A stretch of 64,000 nucleotides of DNA from Lysobacterales bacterium (GCA_002632325.1 NSJK01000013.1:54722-118721), one strand, 5' to 3'. Positions 54,783 through 64,000 are shown, counted from the stretch's first letter. Translations and numbers: made by a program. The notes: generated from the sequence alone by a model not told the origin.

Positions 54783-55102
54783 TCAGCGTGCCGGCAACAG
54801 ATGCAGGACGCGCCGCGCGGGTCCCTGCAGAATCGGTGTCGGCTTGCCCTTGTTCCAGTCCTCATGTCCGGCGCCGTATCGAGCCGAGAGCGGATAGCTG
54901 CTCTGGCCGCCGGGCATCATGAAGAGGCCGTGCGCCTCGTCACCCGGACTCACGTCGAAAAGCTGCGAAGCGCCGCAATCCGGAGTCTGCACGCGCGGCA
55001 TTTGCGATCGCCCGGCAGGGGATCGTGCGGCATGTCGAGTGCGCGAGTCACGCGGGCAGCACGTGTGACAGCAGATGGTTGAACTGCGCGGTGTTGGTTT
55101 AG
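54783..55102 (-). pseudogene. Remnant of a penicillin acylase family gene (C-terminal end)
   Basis: The minus strand encodes in pieces the C-terminus of a penicillin acylase-like Ntn hydrolase: NTAQFNHLLSHVLPA, then VTRALDMPHDPLPGDRK, then MPRVQTPDCGASQLFDVSPG with HGLFMMPGGQSSYPLSARYG and EDWNKGKPTPILQGPARRVL. The three pieces are in different frames, joined at about 55054 and 55010, each explained by a single-base deletion (GCG|GTG to GCGTG; AA|ATG to AATG). The rest of the ~800-residue gene is missing: the remnant ends exactly where the five-hairpin repeat begins. A decayed, non-functional gene. Confidence 0.75.
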
Positions 55103-55266
55103 CAGGGGGCTGAAAAGTCCATCCTGGACTTCTTCAGCTCGACGAGTCCGGTACATGCCCGGACTCGTCTCCGACGAATCAATCACTTGTGTGATCGATT
55201 CGCGTGCAGTGCATCCCTGCACTGCGCTAACAGGCTGCTGAAAAGGGTTTTTCAGCAGTCTGTTAG
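55103..55266. repeat. Five-hairpin dispersed repeat, copy B
   Basis: About 95 % identical to copy A at 41476-41640 and in the same orientation. It differs by one lost A in hairpin 1, TTGT for TTGC in the loop of hairpin 3, and a few bases between hairpins 4 and 5. All stems are preserved. It borders the penicillin-acylase remnant on its left side. Confidence 0.85.
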
Positions 55267-55626
55267 CCCCAGCTTCGTCTGGCGACTCCGCCGAGCACCT
55301 CTCCGCAAATTTGATGATTCCATCGAGACTGGCAGCGTCCATACTTTGCAGGCAAGTGGGAATAGATCGCGATTCGGCCTGTTCATTGCGGCATCGACTT
55401 GGCATGAATGCTGCTCCGCGGCGTCATTCGCATCGCCCTTGCAAGAGGCGTATGTTGGACACGGGTTCTCTGGTTTGCACATTCCGATGCGTTGGCAACG
55501 CCGCGCGTGCGGTGTTGTCAATTCGCATACGGTAGTGCGAAGCAGTGGTCCGAGGCGCCGGCGAGGGGCGCGTTACATCCGCGAAAGCCGGCATTTCATT
55601 GATCGATGACCTGGGAGTTGATCGCA
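55267..55626. other. Intergenic region upstream of the DUF11/GEVED gene
   Basis: These 360 bp hold no gene I recognise on either strand. They lie between the repeat and the large repeat-protein gene and must contain its promoter. The local composition is less GC-rich than the genes around it, which fits decayed or acquired DNA. No penicillin-acylase sequence resumes here. Confidence 0.45.
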
Positions 55627-58600
55627 ATGAGAAAGTCGATATCGGGATTCTTCGTGTTGCTGGCCGCCGTAGGCATCGCGCATGCCGGCAGCATGAACGA
55701 CGAAATTGCGCGCAAGGCGCAGCAACATGCCAGCGCGACGACAGCGCAAGCACATGTCAGCTTGCGCGCGGCGATGGGTGGCAACTTGCAGCCATTCACG
55801 GTGACGGCCCCCGCCGGCATCTGTGATCCGGGCACGGCGGATCTGATCGTGCATGACGATGGCAGCGGCGAGAACGGCTACGGCTGGAACGCGGTTGCCA
55901 ACGTCGGACGCATCGCCGACAAGTTCACACCGGCAACGTATCCGGCCACGATCAGCACGGTCTGCGCCGCATTCATCACCAACGCGGGCGTGACCAGTTT
56001 CAACTTCAATATCGTCGTGTATGCGGCCGATGGTACCGGTGGAGCGCCAGGCACCCAGCTCGGCAGCAAGGCGCTGGTCGGCCACCCGGTATCGATCGGT
56101 GGCCTGCCGTTCACGCCGACTTTCGAAACGTTCGACATTTCCGATCTTGCTCTCAACATCACATCGGGTGATGTCTACATCTCGATCGAGTGGGACGCTG
56201 CGGTCGAACCCGCTGGTGTGTACTTCGGTGTCGATGAATCGACAGGCACGGCATTGAACGGCGGCTACATGCACGCCAATTCGGATCCGTGGGCTCCCAT
56301 CGTCGACAGCAACGCGGAGTACAGGGCGATGCTGGTGCGCGCGGTGATGCCAATTGCCGGCCCCGGTGCGCCCTCGCTGAGCAAGAGCTTTGCACCGAGT
56401 CAGGTGCTCGCCAATGTGGTGAGCACGCTCACGATCAAGCTCAACAACGCGAGCCAGCCGACGGCGGCGGTGCTCAGCGCCGCGCTCACCGATACCTTTC
56501 CCACCGGACTCCTGGTGGCGACCACACCCAATGCCTCGACGACCTGCACCGGCGGCACCGTCACTGCGGTGGCGGGCAGCAACAGTGTCAGTCTCGCCAG
56601 TGGTGCATCGATACCCGCGAGCGGAAACTGCACGATCAGCGTCGATGTCACCGCGGCAGCCGATGGCCAGTACGCGAATTCCATCGCCGTGGGTGCGCTG
56701 CAGACCCAGCACGGCAACAATCCCAATCCTGCCAACGCAACGCTCAAGGTCGGCTTCGTCTTTCCCGAGCCCTATTGCCCGGTGACCTTTCCGAGTGCGA
56801 TCGAGCCGATCACGCGCGTGGTGTTTGCCAACATCGACAACGCGACCTCGCCCAGTGGTGGCGGTGCGCTCGAAGACTTCACCGCGATCGTCGGCAATGT
56901 GGCAGCGGGCGAGGTTCAGACAATTGCGGTCGAAGGCAATACTGCCGGCAGCTTTACCACGCCGGTTGCCGCCTACATCGACTGGAACCAGGATGGCACT
57001 TTCGATCCGGTCACTGAACACTACACGATCGGCAGTCTGGTCAATTCGACCGGAGCGGATGGCCAGCAGGTCAGCGCCACCATTGCCATTCCGGTCGATG
57101 CTGCGTCGGGCAACACCCGCATGCGCGTGATCAAGAAATGGAACGCAGAAGCGCCGCCTTGCAACAACGCGGGCTACGGTCAGGCCGAAGATTACACGCT
57201 GAACATTGCTCCGCCGGGCCCCGAGCCCAAGGTCGCCAAGGCCTTCGCTCCGACTCAGGTGCTGGCCAATGCACCCAGTACCTTGACGATCACGCTCAAG
57301 AATCTCGACAACACCGTGAATGCAGTACTGACGACGCCCTTCACGGACACCTTCCCGTCGAATCTGGTCGTTGCGGCGGTGCCCAATGCCTCGACCACCT
57401 GCACCAGTGGCACGGTCACCGCAAATGTCGGCGCCGGATCGGTCTCTCTGGGTTCGGGGGCGGTGATTCCGGCGGGTGCGACCTGCCTGGTCAAGGTCGA
57501 TGTGAGCTCGGCGGTGGATGGCACTTACGTCAACACGATCCCGGTCGGGGCGTTGGTGACCGATCAGGGCGACAACCCGTTTGCGGCCAGTGCGTCGATC
57601 AAGATCGGTTTCACCTTCCCCGAGCCGTATTGTCCGGTGACCTTCCCGAGCGCCGTCGAGCCGATCACTCACGTGCTGTACGCAGGAATCGACAACAGCA
57701 GCAGTGCGACCGTTGGCGGTACTCCCGCACTCGAGAATTTCACCGCGATCACCGGCGCGGTGATGGCCGGTCGCAGCCTGAGCATGACGGTCGAGGGCAA
57801 TACCGCTGGTGCCTACTCCACGCCGGTCGTCGCGTTCGCGGACTGGAACCAGAACGGCGTGTTCGATGTGGCCACCGAGCGCTATCCGATCGGTACGTTG
57901 ACCAATTCCACCGGTGCCGATGGCAAGCAGGTCTCGGCGGCGATTGCCGTGCCCGTCAATGCCTTGCCGGGCAGCACGCGTCTGCGCGTGCTCAAGAAGT
58001 ACAGCACGGAAGCCGACCCCTGCAACAACGCGGGCTTTGGTCAGGGCGAGGACTACACCCTGACGGTGTCGCCTCCAGTGCCGTATCTGTCGAAGGCATT
58101 CAGTCCCGCCAGCGTTTATGAAGGCGTGAGCAGCACGGCCACGATCACGCTGACCAATCCCACCGCAAATCCGGCGACGCTTACGGCGCCCTTGGTCGAC
58201 AACCTGCCAGCCGGCTTGAACCTCACTGCGGCATCGACGACCTGCGGGTTAATCATCGGCCGTGGTGGAGCGGTGATTCAGGCAAGCTCGATCACCTTGC
58301 CTGCGGGCATCGTTTTGCCGGCAGGCGGCACCTGCACGATCACGGCGACGGTCAACGCTCCGGTCGCCGGCAGTTACGTCAACCTCATTGCCGCGGGTGG
58401 ACTGCAGACCAATCAGGGCAACAGCCCCGAAGATGCGAGTGCAACGCTCACGGTGAGCGTGCCACCACCGGTGGCGCAGATCACCCCCACTTCGTTGGTC
58501 TTCACGCTCGAACAGGGCGACAGCGTCGACGATGAAATGATCATCGCCAACATTGGTGGCGGTTCGCTGATCTACGACATCGCCGAAGCTCCGGCATTCA

Positions 58601-60084
58601 ATCCCGATCCGCCCAGCTACAAGAACCTGCCGAAGTCCAAGTACGGGACTGGCATGCGTGCACTTGACTCCAACTGGACGAGTGGACGCAGCACGGGAGC
58701 GAACCGCTTCGGCGCGCCTGTGGTCATCGCGGCCAATGACATCTCGCAGATGAGCGACAACAGTCCCGGTGACGAAGGCGTTGCCTGCAATGCCAACGAT
58801 GGCAGCGCGATCCGCGACAACAGTTGGTGGCGGCGTTTCTATTTCAACGAGCATCCGAGCGTGGGCGCGACCACGCAAGTGCAGAGCGTGACGATCTCGA
58901 CCGGCTCGACCGAGTTCCCGGGTGGTCTGCCCGCGACGATCAATCTGTACACGACGCCGCACTCGGTTGCGGTCAACACGATCGATACGGCCCAGCTCAC
59001 CCTGATCGGCACCCAGTCGTTCACGGTGACCGGTTCGCTGGTTTCGATCACGGTGCCGGTGCTTGGTTCGATCGATGACACCGTGGCCAAGGATCTGGTG
59101 GTCGAATGGCACACCGACGGCGCGACCGGCAGCAGCTTCTATCCGGGCGCCAACGCGACGCCGCAGACGCATCCGACCTTCATTTCCTCGACCGCGTGCA
59201 GCATCACCACGCCAACCGACGCGGCCAACGTCGGCAGTGGTTTCCCCGACTTCCACCTGACCATGGTGGTGGCGCTTGGCTCGGGGACCACCTGCGACAA
59301 CCCGAGCAGTGTCAGCTGGCTGAGTGCAAGTCCGAGTTCGGGAACGATCGGTGCGGGTGCCAGCAACGACGTGGTGATCACCGCGGATGCGACGGGTCTG
59401 GCTGCGGGCACATACGAGGCGAACCTGTGCGTGACGACCAATGATCCGACGCATGCGCTGGTGCCGGTGCCGGTCACGCTGACGGTGAACCTGCCCGATG
59501 CCATATTCTGCAGCACCTTCGACGATGGCGATGATGGTTCCTGCGGTGGCCCGGTGGGTCCATTCACGCAGCCGATCGAGGATCCGAGCTTCGAGGCGAC
59601 CACGGGCGATGCGGGAACCAATCCGGAATGGGGCGGTGTGGACAGCAATGATCCCAATGGCGGCACGCCGTTCTACAGCGGCACCGGCTTCAACATCGAA
59701 GTCCACACGGGAGATTGGGAAGTCTGGTTCGGTGGCTGGCGCGCCAGCGACTCGACGCAGACGGTGACCCAGTCGGTGCCGATTGCCAGTGGGGGCCCGC
59801 GCTTCATCAACTACTGGCGCAAGTGCGTGCTGGCGGCAACAGGCGGCACGGCGGTGGTGAGCGTATACGTCGACGGTACTCTGGTGGACAGCACCGACAT
59901 GGTTGCCAACGGAGTCGATGCAAATTGGGTGAACGAATCGATCGACATCAGCAGCTACGCCGACAACGGCACGCACGAGATCAAGCTCGAGTACGTGGTC
60001 GCGGGTGCCAGTGACGATGGCAACATCTTCGTCGATGACGTCACCATTGACGCAGTGGCGGGTTCACCGCGCCCGGCGCACTGA
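55627..60084 (+). CDS. Giant secreted DUF11/GEVED repeat protein
   Basis: A 1485-residue surface protein with a signal peptide (MRKSISGFFVLLAAVGIAHAG). An N-terminal beta domain (about 50-245) is followed by two tandem 285-residue modules, each a DUF11-like domain (KSFAPSQVLAN..., KAFAPTQVLAN...) plus a GEVED domain (YIDWNQDGTFD..., FADWNQNGVFD... and GQAEDYTLN). A third DUF11-like unit starts near 820. After an ASPM/BACON-like region (about 960-1290) comes IFCSTFD (1293-1299), a degenerate form of the GFE motif, then a C-terminal lectin-like beta-sandwich (about 1310-1480). Probably an adhesin or matrix protein; many paired cysteines suggest disulfides. A strong terminator follows. Confidence 0.85.
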   Translation: MRKSISGFFVLLAAVGIAHAGSMNDEIARKAQQHASATTAQAHVSLRAAMGGNLQPFTVTAPAGICDPGTADLIVHDDGSGENGYGWNAVANVGRIADKFTPATYPATISTVCAAFITNAGVTSFNFNIVVYAADGTGGAPGTQLGSKALVGHPVSIGGLPFTPTFETFDISDLALNITSGDVYISIEWDAAVEPAGVYFGVDESTGTALNGGYMHANSDPWAPIVDSNAEYRAMLVRAVMPIAGPGAPSLSKSFAPSQVLANVVSTLTIKLNNASQPTAAVLSAALTDTFPTGLLVATTPNASTTCTGGTVTAVAGSNSVSLASGASIPASGNCTISVDVTAAADGQYANSIAVGALQTQHGNNPNPANATLKVGFVFPEPYCPVTFPSAIEPITRVVFANIDNATSPSGGGALEDFTAIVGNVAAGEVQTIAVEGNTAGSFTTPVAAYIDWNQDGTFDPVTEHYTIGSLVNSTGADGQQVSATIAIPVDAASGNTRMRVIKKWNAEAPPCNNAGYGQAEDYTLNIAPPGPEPKVAKAFAPTQVLANAPSTLTITLKNLDNTVNAVLTTPFTDTFPSNLVVAAVPNASTTCTSGTVTANVGAGSVSLGSGAVIPAGATCLVKVDVSSAVDGTYVNTIPVGALVTDQGDNPFAASASIKIGFTFPEPYCPVTFPSAVEPITHVLYAGIDNSSSATVGGTPALENFTAITGAVMAGRSLSMTVEGNTAGAYSTPVVAFADWNQNGVFDVATERYPIGTLTNSTGADGKQVSAAIAVPVNALPGSTRLRVLKKYSTEADPCNNAGFGQGEDYTLTVSPPVPYLSKAFSPASVYEGVSSTATITLTNPTANPATLTAPLVDNLPAGLNLTAASTTCGLIIGRGGAVIQASSITLPAGIVLPAGGTCTITATVNAPVAGSYVNLIAAGGLQTNQGNSPEDASATLTVSVPPPVAQITPTSLVFTLEQGDSVDDEMIIANIGGGSLIYDIAEAPAFNPDPPSYKNLPKSKYGTGMRALDSNWTSGRSTGANRFGAPVVIAANDISQMSDNSPGDEGVACNANDGSAIRDNSWWRRFYFNEHPSVGATTQVQSVTISTGSTEFPGGLPATINLYTTPHSVAVNTIDTAQLTLIGTQSFTVTGSLVSITVPVLGSIDDTVAKDLVVEWHTDGATGSSFYPGANATPQTHPTFISSTACSITTPTDAANVGSGFPDFHLTMVVALGSGTTCDNPSSVSWLSASPSSGTIGAGASNDVVITADATGLAAGTYEANLCVTTNDPTHALVPVPVTLTVNLPDAIFCSTFDDGDDGSCGGPVGPFTQPIEDPSFEATTGDAGTNPEWGGVDSNDPNGGTPFYSGTGFNIEVHTGDWEVWFGGWRASDSTQTVTQSVPIASGGPRFINYWRKCVLAATGGTAVVSVYVDGTLVDSTDMVANGVDANWVNESIDISSYADNGTHEIKLEYVVAGASDDGNIFVDDVTIDAVAGSPRPAH

Positions 60085-60112
60085 TCGATCGCTTGCATCG
60101 CTTCGAGTTTCG

Positions 60113-60140
60113 GGCCTCCCTTCGGGGAGGCCTTTCTTTT
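60113..60140 (+). terminator. Rho-independent terminator of the DUF11/GEVED gene
   Basis: A perfect 8-bp stem GGCCTCCC/GGGAGGCC with a TTCG tetraloop, followed by TTTCTTTT, 28 bp after the stop. Confidence 0.93.
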
Positions 60141-60636
60141 GCAATCGCGCGGCCTTGGCGTGACGCGGATCGCGGTCGCGACCGGTCGATGCGCACGCTG
60201 CCGCGGCAGTGCACCAGGTTCGCTGCGCCTTCGTGATGGTGCATGTTTGTCGATGCGCTGTTTCCCGGCAACGCGGGCCGACACTGCGCGAATCGCTGCG
60301 GTTGCAATGCAACATTGCTGCCAATTGCCGCACCGTCTGATGCGTGGCCCCTCGGCGAATTGTTCCGCTGCGGTTGTGCCCGCCACTGGGCCAAGGCTAT
60401 AGTCGGATCGTTCCGTGGTCTCAGCCCGGCCTTGCGCAGGATCCAATCCGCGTCAGGCAGGCGATGTTTTTCGCATGCATTCACTGGGGGATGCGCGTGG
60501 AAGTATCGAATCCAGCGGCACTGCGTGCCGTGGCTGGAGCAAACCTTTTTTCGAACTTGCGTTCGTCGGTGATCCGGCGCGCGCGTTTTTGCGTGGCCGG
60601 GAATCATCTGGCCTTCACCTTGTGGGGGTACACCGC
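60141..60636. other. Long intergenic region ahead of the last gene
   Basis: About 500 bp without a supported gene. A 98-codon frame (60344-60640) crosses it and ends in an ATGA overlap with the next start codon, but it has no family match or convincing Shine-Dalgarno. If the promoter at 60374-60403 is real, a leader of about 225 nt precedes the last gene, long enough for a regulatory structure; I could not fit a known riboswitch. Confidence 0.45.
60374..60403 (+). promoter_or_regulatory. Candidate promoter of the last secreted-protein gene
   Basis: TTGTGC (60374-60379) and TATAGT (60398-60403) with an 18-bp spacer. The same TTGTGC -35-like box is found ahead of petA. The -10 matches the consensus in five of six positions. 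Confidence 0.45.
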
Positions 60637-63600
60637 ATGAAACGTTTGATGAAGACGGCATTTGCCATTGCGGCGGCTGGAGGCGTGCTGTCAGTCGGCG
60701 CGGCCTTGGCAGCGTCGCTCACGCCGATGGAGATGGACGGCGGGATCCTGAATCGGGCAGTGACGCCATCTGCGGTGGATCCTTCGGCACCGCTATACAG
60801 CAACCTCGTCACCGATTCAGGCCAAAGCCTGCTCAACGGCGGCGTGTCTGCATCGGGTACCACGCGTTACAGCTCGATGGTCTGCAACCGCATGACCTTG
60901 AGTCAGCCCGGTCCGCAGCAGATCACGGCGTTCAATGTCGTGTTGCGCAATGGCAATGCGGCAACATTCACGCCGACCGCGACCAGCATTTACTTTTACG
61001 ACGATTCAGGCGTCAGCGGTGCGCCAGGCGTGCGCCTGCTGCATCGGGCCGGCCTGTATTACGGAGGCGGCAACTATGCCGGCCCCGCCCTTCCGGCCAA
61101 TGGCACCTATCAGCTCAACGCGGCGCCGTTCGGCTATACCGCGGCCTATGTGCCGACTCCGACGGCGAGCACCCACGCGCGCGTGTGGGCCTGCGTGGCT
61201 TTCAGTGCGCCTCAGGCATCCGTCGCGCAGTTGGCGAACCTCGGCCTCGAGAAGTACGCCAACTCGCCAACGGTCGGTTCCACCGAAGACCTCGCCTTCG
61301 TGTCCACCATTGGCGTTTCATCACCTGGCAACAATCCACCCGGCACGATGTCAGCCGGCTCGGGAGCGGCAAACGTGTTTGGCTGGGCGCTGACCACGCT
61401 TGGCAGCAATACGCTGCTTGACTCCTATCAAGTGGTCAATGCCAGCGGCACGGTCGGCACATCCGGTTTCGCGCTCAATCCTTCGACCGGCGTCGAAAAG
61501 AACGCAGCCGGATACGCGGCGACGATCGCGGTGCCACCGGTTGCGGCCGGCAACTGGAGTGTGACCGGTCTGGTGCTTTATCCAAGCTGCGTGATCGGCA
61601 ACTACAGCAGTGTGCAGGCGACTATCCAGTTGTGGGACACCTTCAACGGATCGACTGCCCCGGATGTTTTCGGCAACAGCTCACCGATCGCATCGCAGAC
61701 GCTGGACCTCGGAGCATTCAACTGCGCAAGCGCGACGACCGTGTACCAGTTCCCGGTGCGCCTGCCAACTCCGATCAACATCAATCACAGCGGCCAGCTT
61801 GGCGTCACCGTCAAGTATCTGGCCGACAGTGGCTCGGGTTTGCAGCCTGGTGCCTTCATGGAAGTTCTTCAGAACGCGCCAGTCGCGAGCCCGTTCATTG
61901 CGGTGGGACAGAATGCGTCCACTGGCAATACCGGTTGGTACAAGAGTGCGAGCAATCGTCCTGATCTCAATTTCACCGGTTCGACCGACTATGTGACTGG
62001 CACGCGTCAACATCTGGCGCTGCGCGTCTACGCCGATATGGTTGCACCGACGCACACCGTGACCGTGACCACCAGCGGACCTGGCGCGGGTTCGGTTTCA
62101 CCTGGCACGAGCAGCGTGGTTGAAGGTGCATCGGGTGTGTTCACGCTTGTGCCTGCTCCCGGCAACCATACGGTTGCCGTGACAGGCAACTGTCCGGGCA
62201 GTCTGGTTGGCAATACGTTCACCGCTGGCCCGATCATGTCCGATTGCAGCCTAAATGCCGTCTTTGCCCTTGATACTGGTGGTGGCAACGGGTTGTACGT
62301 CTCGCCGTTGATGAATCATGCGATCGTTGCGGATGCGAATGGCAGCTCGATCAACTTCGTTTCAGGCGCGTGGAGTGATGTCGGAGCCCTGACCGGCTAC
62401 GACGCCAACTTCTGGGACAGCACCGGCTTTGCGATCTATTCGATCAATTCGACCGCCTTCGTATCCACCGCAGGCGCGGCCGATGTACTCATTGCGGGCG
62501 ACACGGTTGGCCCGGCCTCGACGTTTGCCACTTCCGTCACGACGGCAACATGGCAAGCTGGCGCTGATGGGTATCTCGGCTTCCGCTTCAACTGCGGCGG
62601 TCGCCTGACCTATCCGGTCGCAGGCAACGTCTGCTATGGCTATGCGCACCTGACCACGACCGCGACCACCGGCTTCCCGGCCACCTTGGTCAACTATGTC
62701 TACGATGGTGACGGCAACCCGGTCACCGTTGGCGCGACGATCCGTTCGGTAGCCGCAAGTGTTGCGGGCTCCGGCGGTCTGATCGATCCATCAGGTACGA
62801 AGTATTTGCTGGATGGCGCTGCAACAAGCTATCTGCTGATTCCTGATTCGGGATATCAGGCAGCTTCCGTGACCGGAACCTGCCCGGGCACTCTGGCTGG
62901 CAATACGTTCACCACCGGCCCGATCACGGCCGATTGCACGGTCATCGCCAACTTCCAATTGATCCCGACGACGCATTCTGTCCTGCCGAGTGTGGGCACG
63001 GGTTCGGGTTCGATCAGTCCGAACACGGTGCAGACCGTCAACGATGGCGCGACCACGACCTTCACGCTGGCGGCTGATACCGGCTACGAGATCGACAGCG
63101 TCGGCGGCACCTGCGGCGGCACGTTGACTCTCAACAGCTTCGAGACGGCGCCCGTCACTGGCGACTGCACCGTCATCGCCAACTTCAAGGTCAGCGGAGG
63201 TGGTGCGTCGGGTGACCTGCGCATCAGTCAGGTCTATGGCGGTGGTGGCGGCAGCTCTGGTTACTACCTGTTCGACTACGTCGAACTGTTCAACGCTGGT
63301 ACGGCCGCAGCCAACCTCACGGGACACTCGCTCCAGTACGGCTCGGCTACCGGAAACTTTGGTTCCAGTGCATCCAACATCTATGCGTTCCCTGCCGGAA
63401 CCTCGGTTGCTGCCGGGCACTACCTGCTTGTGCAACTTGGCGCGCCAGGCACTGGCGGAGTGGCCTTGCCCACCACGCCCGATCTCACGACGACCAACCT
63501 GACGATGAGCGCGAACAACGGCAAGGTTGTGTTGGCCAGCGTCACGTCGGCGCTTGGCTGTGGCGCCACGGCAACGCCATGCACGCTGCCGCACGCAAAT

Positions 63601-64000
63601 ATCCTCGACCTTGCTGCCTACGGAACCTCCAACAACGGCGAAGGAGGCACCACCATCAACAGCGGCGTGGCGTTGACCAATCAGCAGGGTGGCGTGCGCA
63701 AGTTGGCCGGCTGCCAGGACACTGACAACAACAATGCGGACTTCGATGTCCTCGCCGGTGCCGCCCTGTTGCCGCGCAACGCATCTTCGCCGGCCAACAA
63801 CTGCGGTGGTCCGGTCACCCACACCGTGAGCACGTCGGCCGTTCCGGTCGCGGGCGGCAATTTCACGCCGACTTCGGCGACGGTCAACGATGGTTCGACG
63901 ACCACGTTCAATGTTGCCGCGAACATGGGCTACACGATCAACAGCGTGAGCGGTTGCGGTGGCTCGTTCGACAGTGGCAGCGGTGTCTACACCACCGGCG
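60637..64000 (+). CDS. Giant secreted repeat protein with lamin-tail domain (partial, runs off window)
   Basis: I read this frame codon by codon: from the ATG at 60637 it stays open for 1121 codons to the window edge. A signal peptide (LMKTAFAIAAAGGVLSVGAA) leads into a ~450-residue beta-rich N-terminus with a GAPG segment like that of the preceding giant protein. Repeats of ~70-75 residues with paired cysteines follow (about 472-546, 697-775, 779-851 and 1061 onward; pattern G-S-x-S/T-P...TCTV-like...V-I-A-N-F), resembling divergent InlB B-repeats. A lamin-tail-like domain lies at about 858-1025 (LRISQVYGGGG, DYVELFNAGTAAANLTGHSLQY). Lamin-tail domains often accompany extracellular nucleases, which may follow beyond the window. 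Likely surface-exposed. Confidence 0.82.
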   Translation, partial: MKRLMKTAFAIAAAGGVLSVGAALAASLTPMEMDGGILNRAVTPSAVDPSAPLYSNLVTDSGQSLLNGGVSASGTTRYSSMVCNRMTLSQPGPQQITAFNVVLRNGNAATFTPTATSIYFYDDSGVSGAPGVRLLHRAGLYYGGGNYAGPALPANGTYQLNAAPFGYTAAYVPTPTASTHARVWACVAFSAPQASVAQLANLGLEKYANSPTVGSTEDLAFVSTIGVSSPGNNPPGTMSAGSGAANVFGWALTTLGSNTLLDSYQVVNASGTVGTSGFALNPSTGVEKNAAGYAATIAVPPVAAGNWSVTGLVLYPSCVIGNYSSVQATIQLWDTFNGSTAPDVFGNSSPIASQTLDLGAFNCASATTVYQFPVRLPTPININHSGQLGVTVKYLADSGSGLQPGAFMEVLQNAPVASPFIAVGQNASTGNTGWYKSASNRPDLNFTGSTDYVTGTRQHLALRVYADMVAPTHTVTVTTSGPGAGSVSPGTSSVVEGASGVFTLVPAPGNHTVAVTGNCPGSLVGNTFTAGPIMSDCSLNAVFALDTGGGNGLYVSPLMNHAIVADANGSSINFVSGAWSDVGALTGYDANFWDSTGFAIYSINSTAFVSTAGAADVLIAGDTVGPASTFATSVTTATWQAGADGYLGFRFNCGGRLTYPVAGNVCYGYAHLTTTATTGFPATLVNYVYDGDGNPVTVGATIRSVAASVAGSGGLIDPSGTKYLLDGAATSYLLIPDSGYQAASVTGTCPGTLAGNTFTTGPITADCTVIANFQLIPTTHSVLPSVGTGSGSISPNTVQTVNDGATTTFTLAADTGYEIDSVGGTCGGTLTLNSFETAPVTGDCTVIANFKVSGGGASGDLRISQVYGGGGGSSGYYLFDYVELFNAGTAAANLTGHSLQYGSATGNFGSSASNIYAFPAGTSVAAGHYLLVQLGAPGTGGVALPTTPDLTTTNLTMSANNGKVVLASVTSALGCGATATPCTLPHANILDLAAYGTSNNGEGGTTINSGVALTNQQGGVRKLAGCQDTDNNNADFDVLAGAALLPRNASSPANNCGGPVTHTVSTSAVPVAGGNFTPTSATVNDGSTTTFNVAANMGYTINSVSGCGGSFDSGSGVYTTG

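Noticed and set aside
55267..55626. Possible continuation of the penicillin acylase gene beyond the repeat
   Set aside because: No acylase motif was found in any of the three minus-strand frames.
60490..60560. A GCAAACC stretch in the leader of the last gene, reminiscent of a c-di-GMP (GEMM) riboswitch
   Set aside because: The other conserved parts (GNRA loop, second helix and receptor) could not be found in order.

Overview
The window looks like chromosomal DNA of a GC-rich gammaproteobacterium of the order Lysobacterales (Xanthomonadales), most like the Rhodanobacteraceae/Dokdonella side of the group. This rests on the conserved gene orders petA-petB-petC-sspA-sspB and queA-tgt-yajC-secD-secF, Oar-like TonB receptors, DUF4124-type transglycosylases, GTAG-type palindromic repeats and many secreted proteins carrying a short [IL]-F-x-x-G-F-[DE] motif. 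The taxonomic placement is inferred from gene content and no search was run. No rRNA, tRNA, CRISPR array, prophage or complete insertion sequence was seen.

Layout. 1-5512: a lipoprotein and a delta-60 repeat secreted protein on the minus strand, an intergenic region with three palindromic repeats, then an ECF-like sigma factor and a transmembrane Ser/Thr kinase with TPRs. 5918-9655: a four-gene overlapping efflux operon (TetR, lipoprotein HlyD, ABC ATPase, ABC-2 permease). 9793-12681: a divergent pair of secreted proteins, one interrupted by a single in-frame TAG, the other an M36 metallopeptidase homologue without its zinc site and with a P-domain. 12744-18750: miaB, a lytic transglycosylase, a TPR-GGDEF cyclase and a DegS-like protease. 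18993-23381: the bc1 complex, sspA/sspB and a DUF3301 gene. 23533-32443: housekeeping genes (FHA protein, nadC, DUF1631, Trm112-like, purE, purK, sodB, grxD, an SDR, MarC). 32823-38303: an Oar-like TonB receptor, a PsiF protein and a class III aminotransferase. 38531-42343: an ABC exporter with a DesK/DesR-type two-component system, split by a five-hairpin repeat. 42616-48212: queA-tgt-yajC-secD-secF. 48276-64000: an OGT-like glycosyltransferase and then four large secreted proteins in tandem on the plus strand, the last running off the window.

How it works together. Queuosine synthesis shares a cluster with the SecDF-YajC translocon accessory, which would serve the many signal-peptide proteins here. 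The two ends of the window form a cell-surface/secretome layer: beta-propeller, metallopeptidase-like, pentahaem cytochrome and DUF11/GEVED repeat proteins. Several of them share the F-x-x-G-F-[DE] motif at the C-terminus or at a domain boundary, which is the strongest hint of a little-described feature. Dispersed repeats mark decay and rearrangement: one five-hairpin copy separates a histidine kinase from its regulator, and the other abuts a decayed penicillin-acylase gene.
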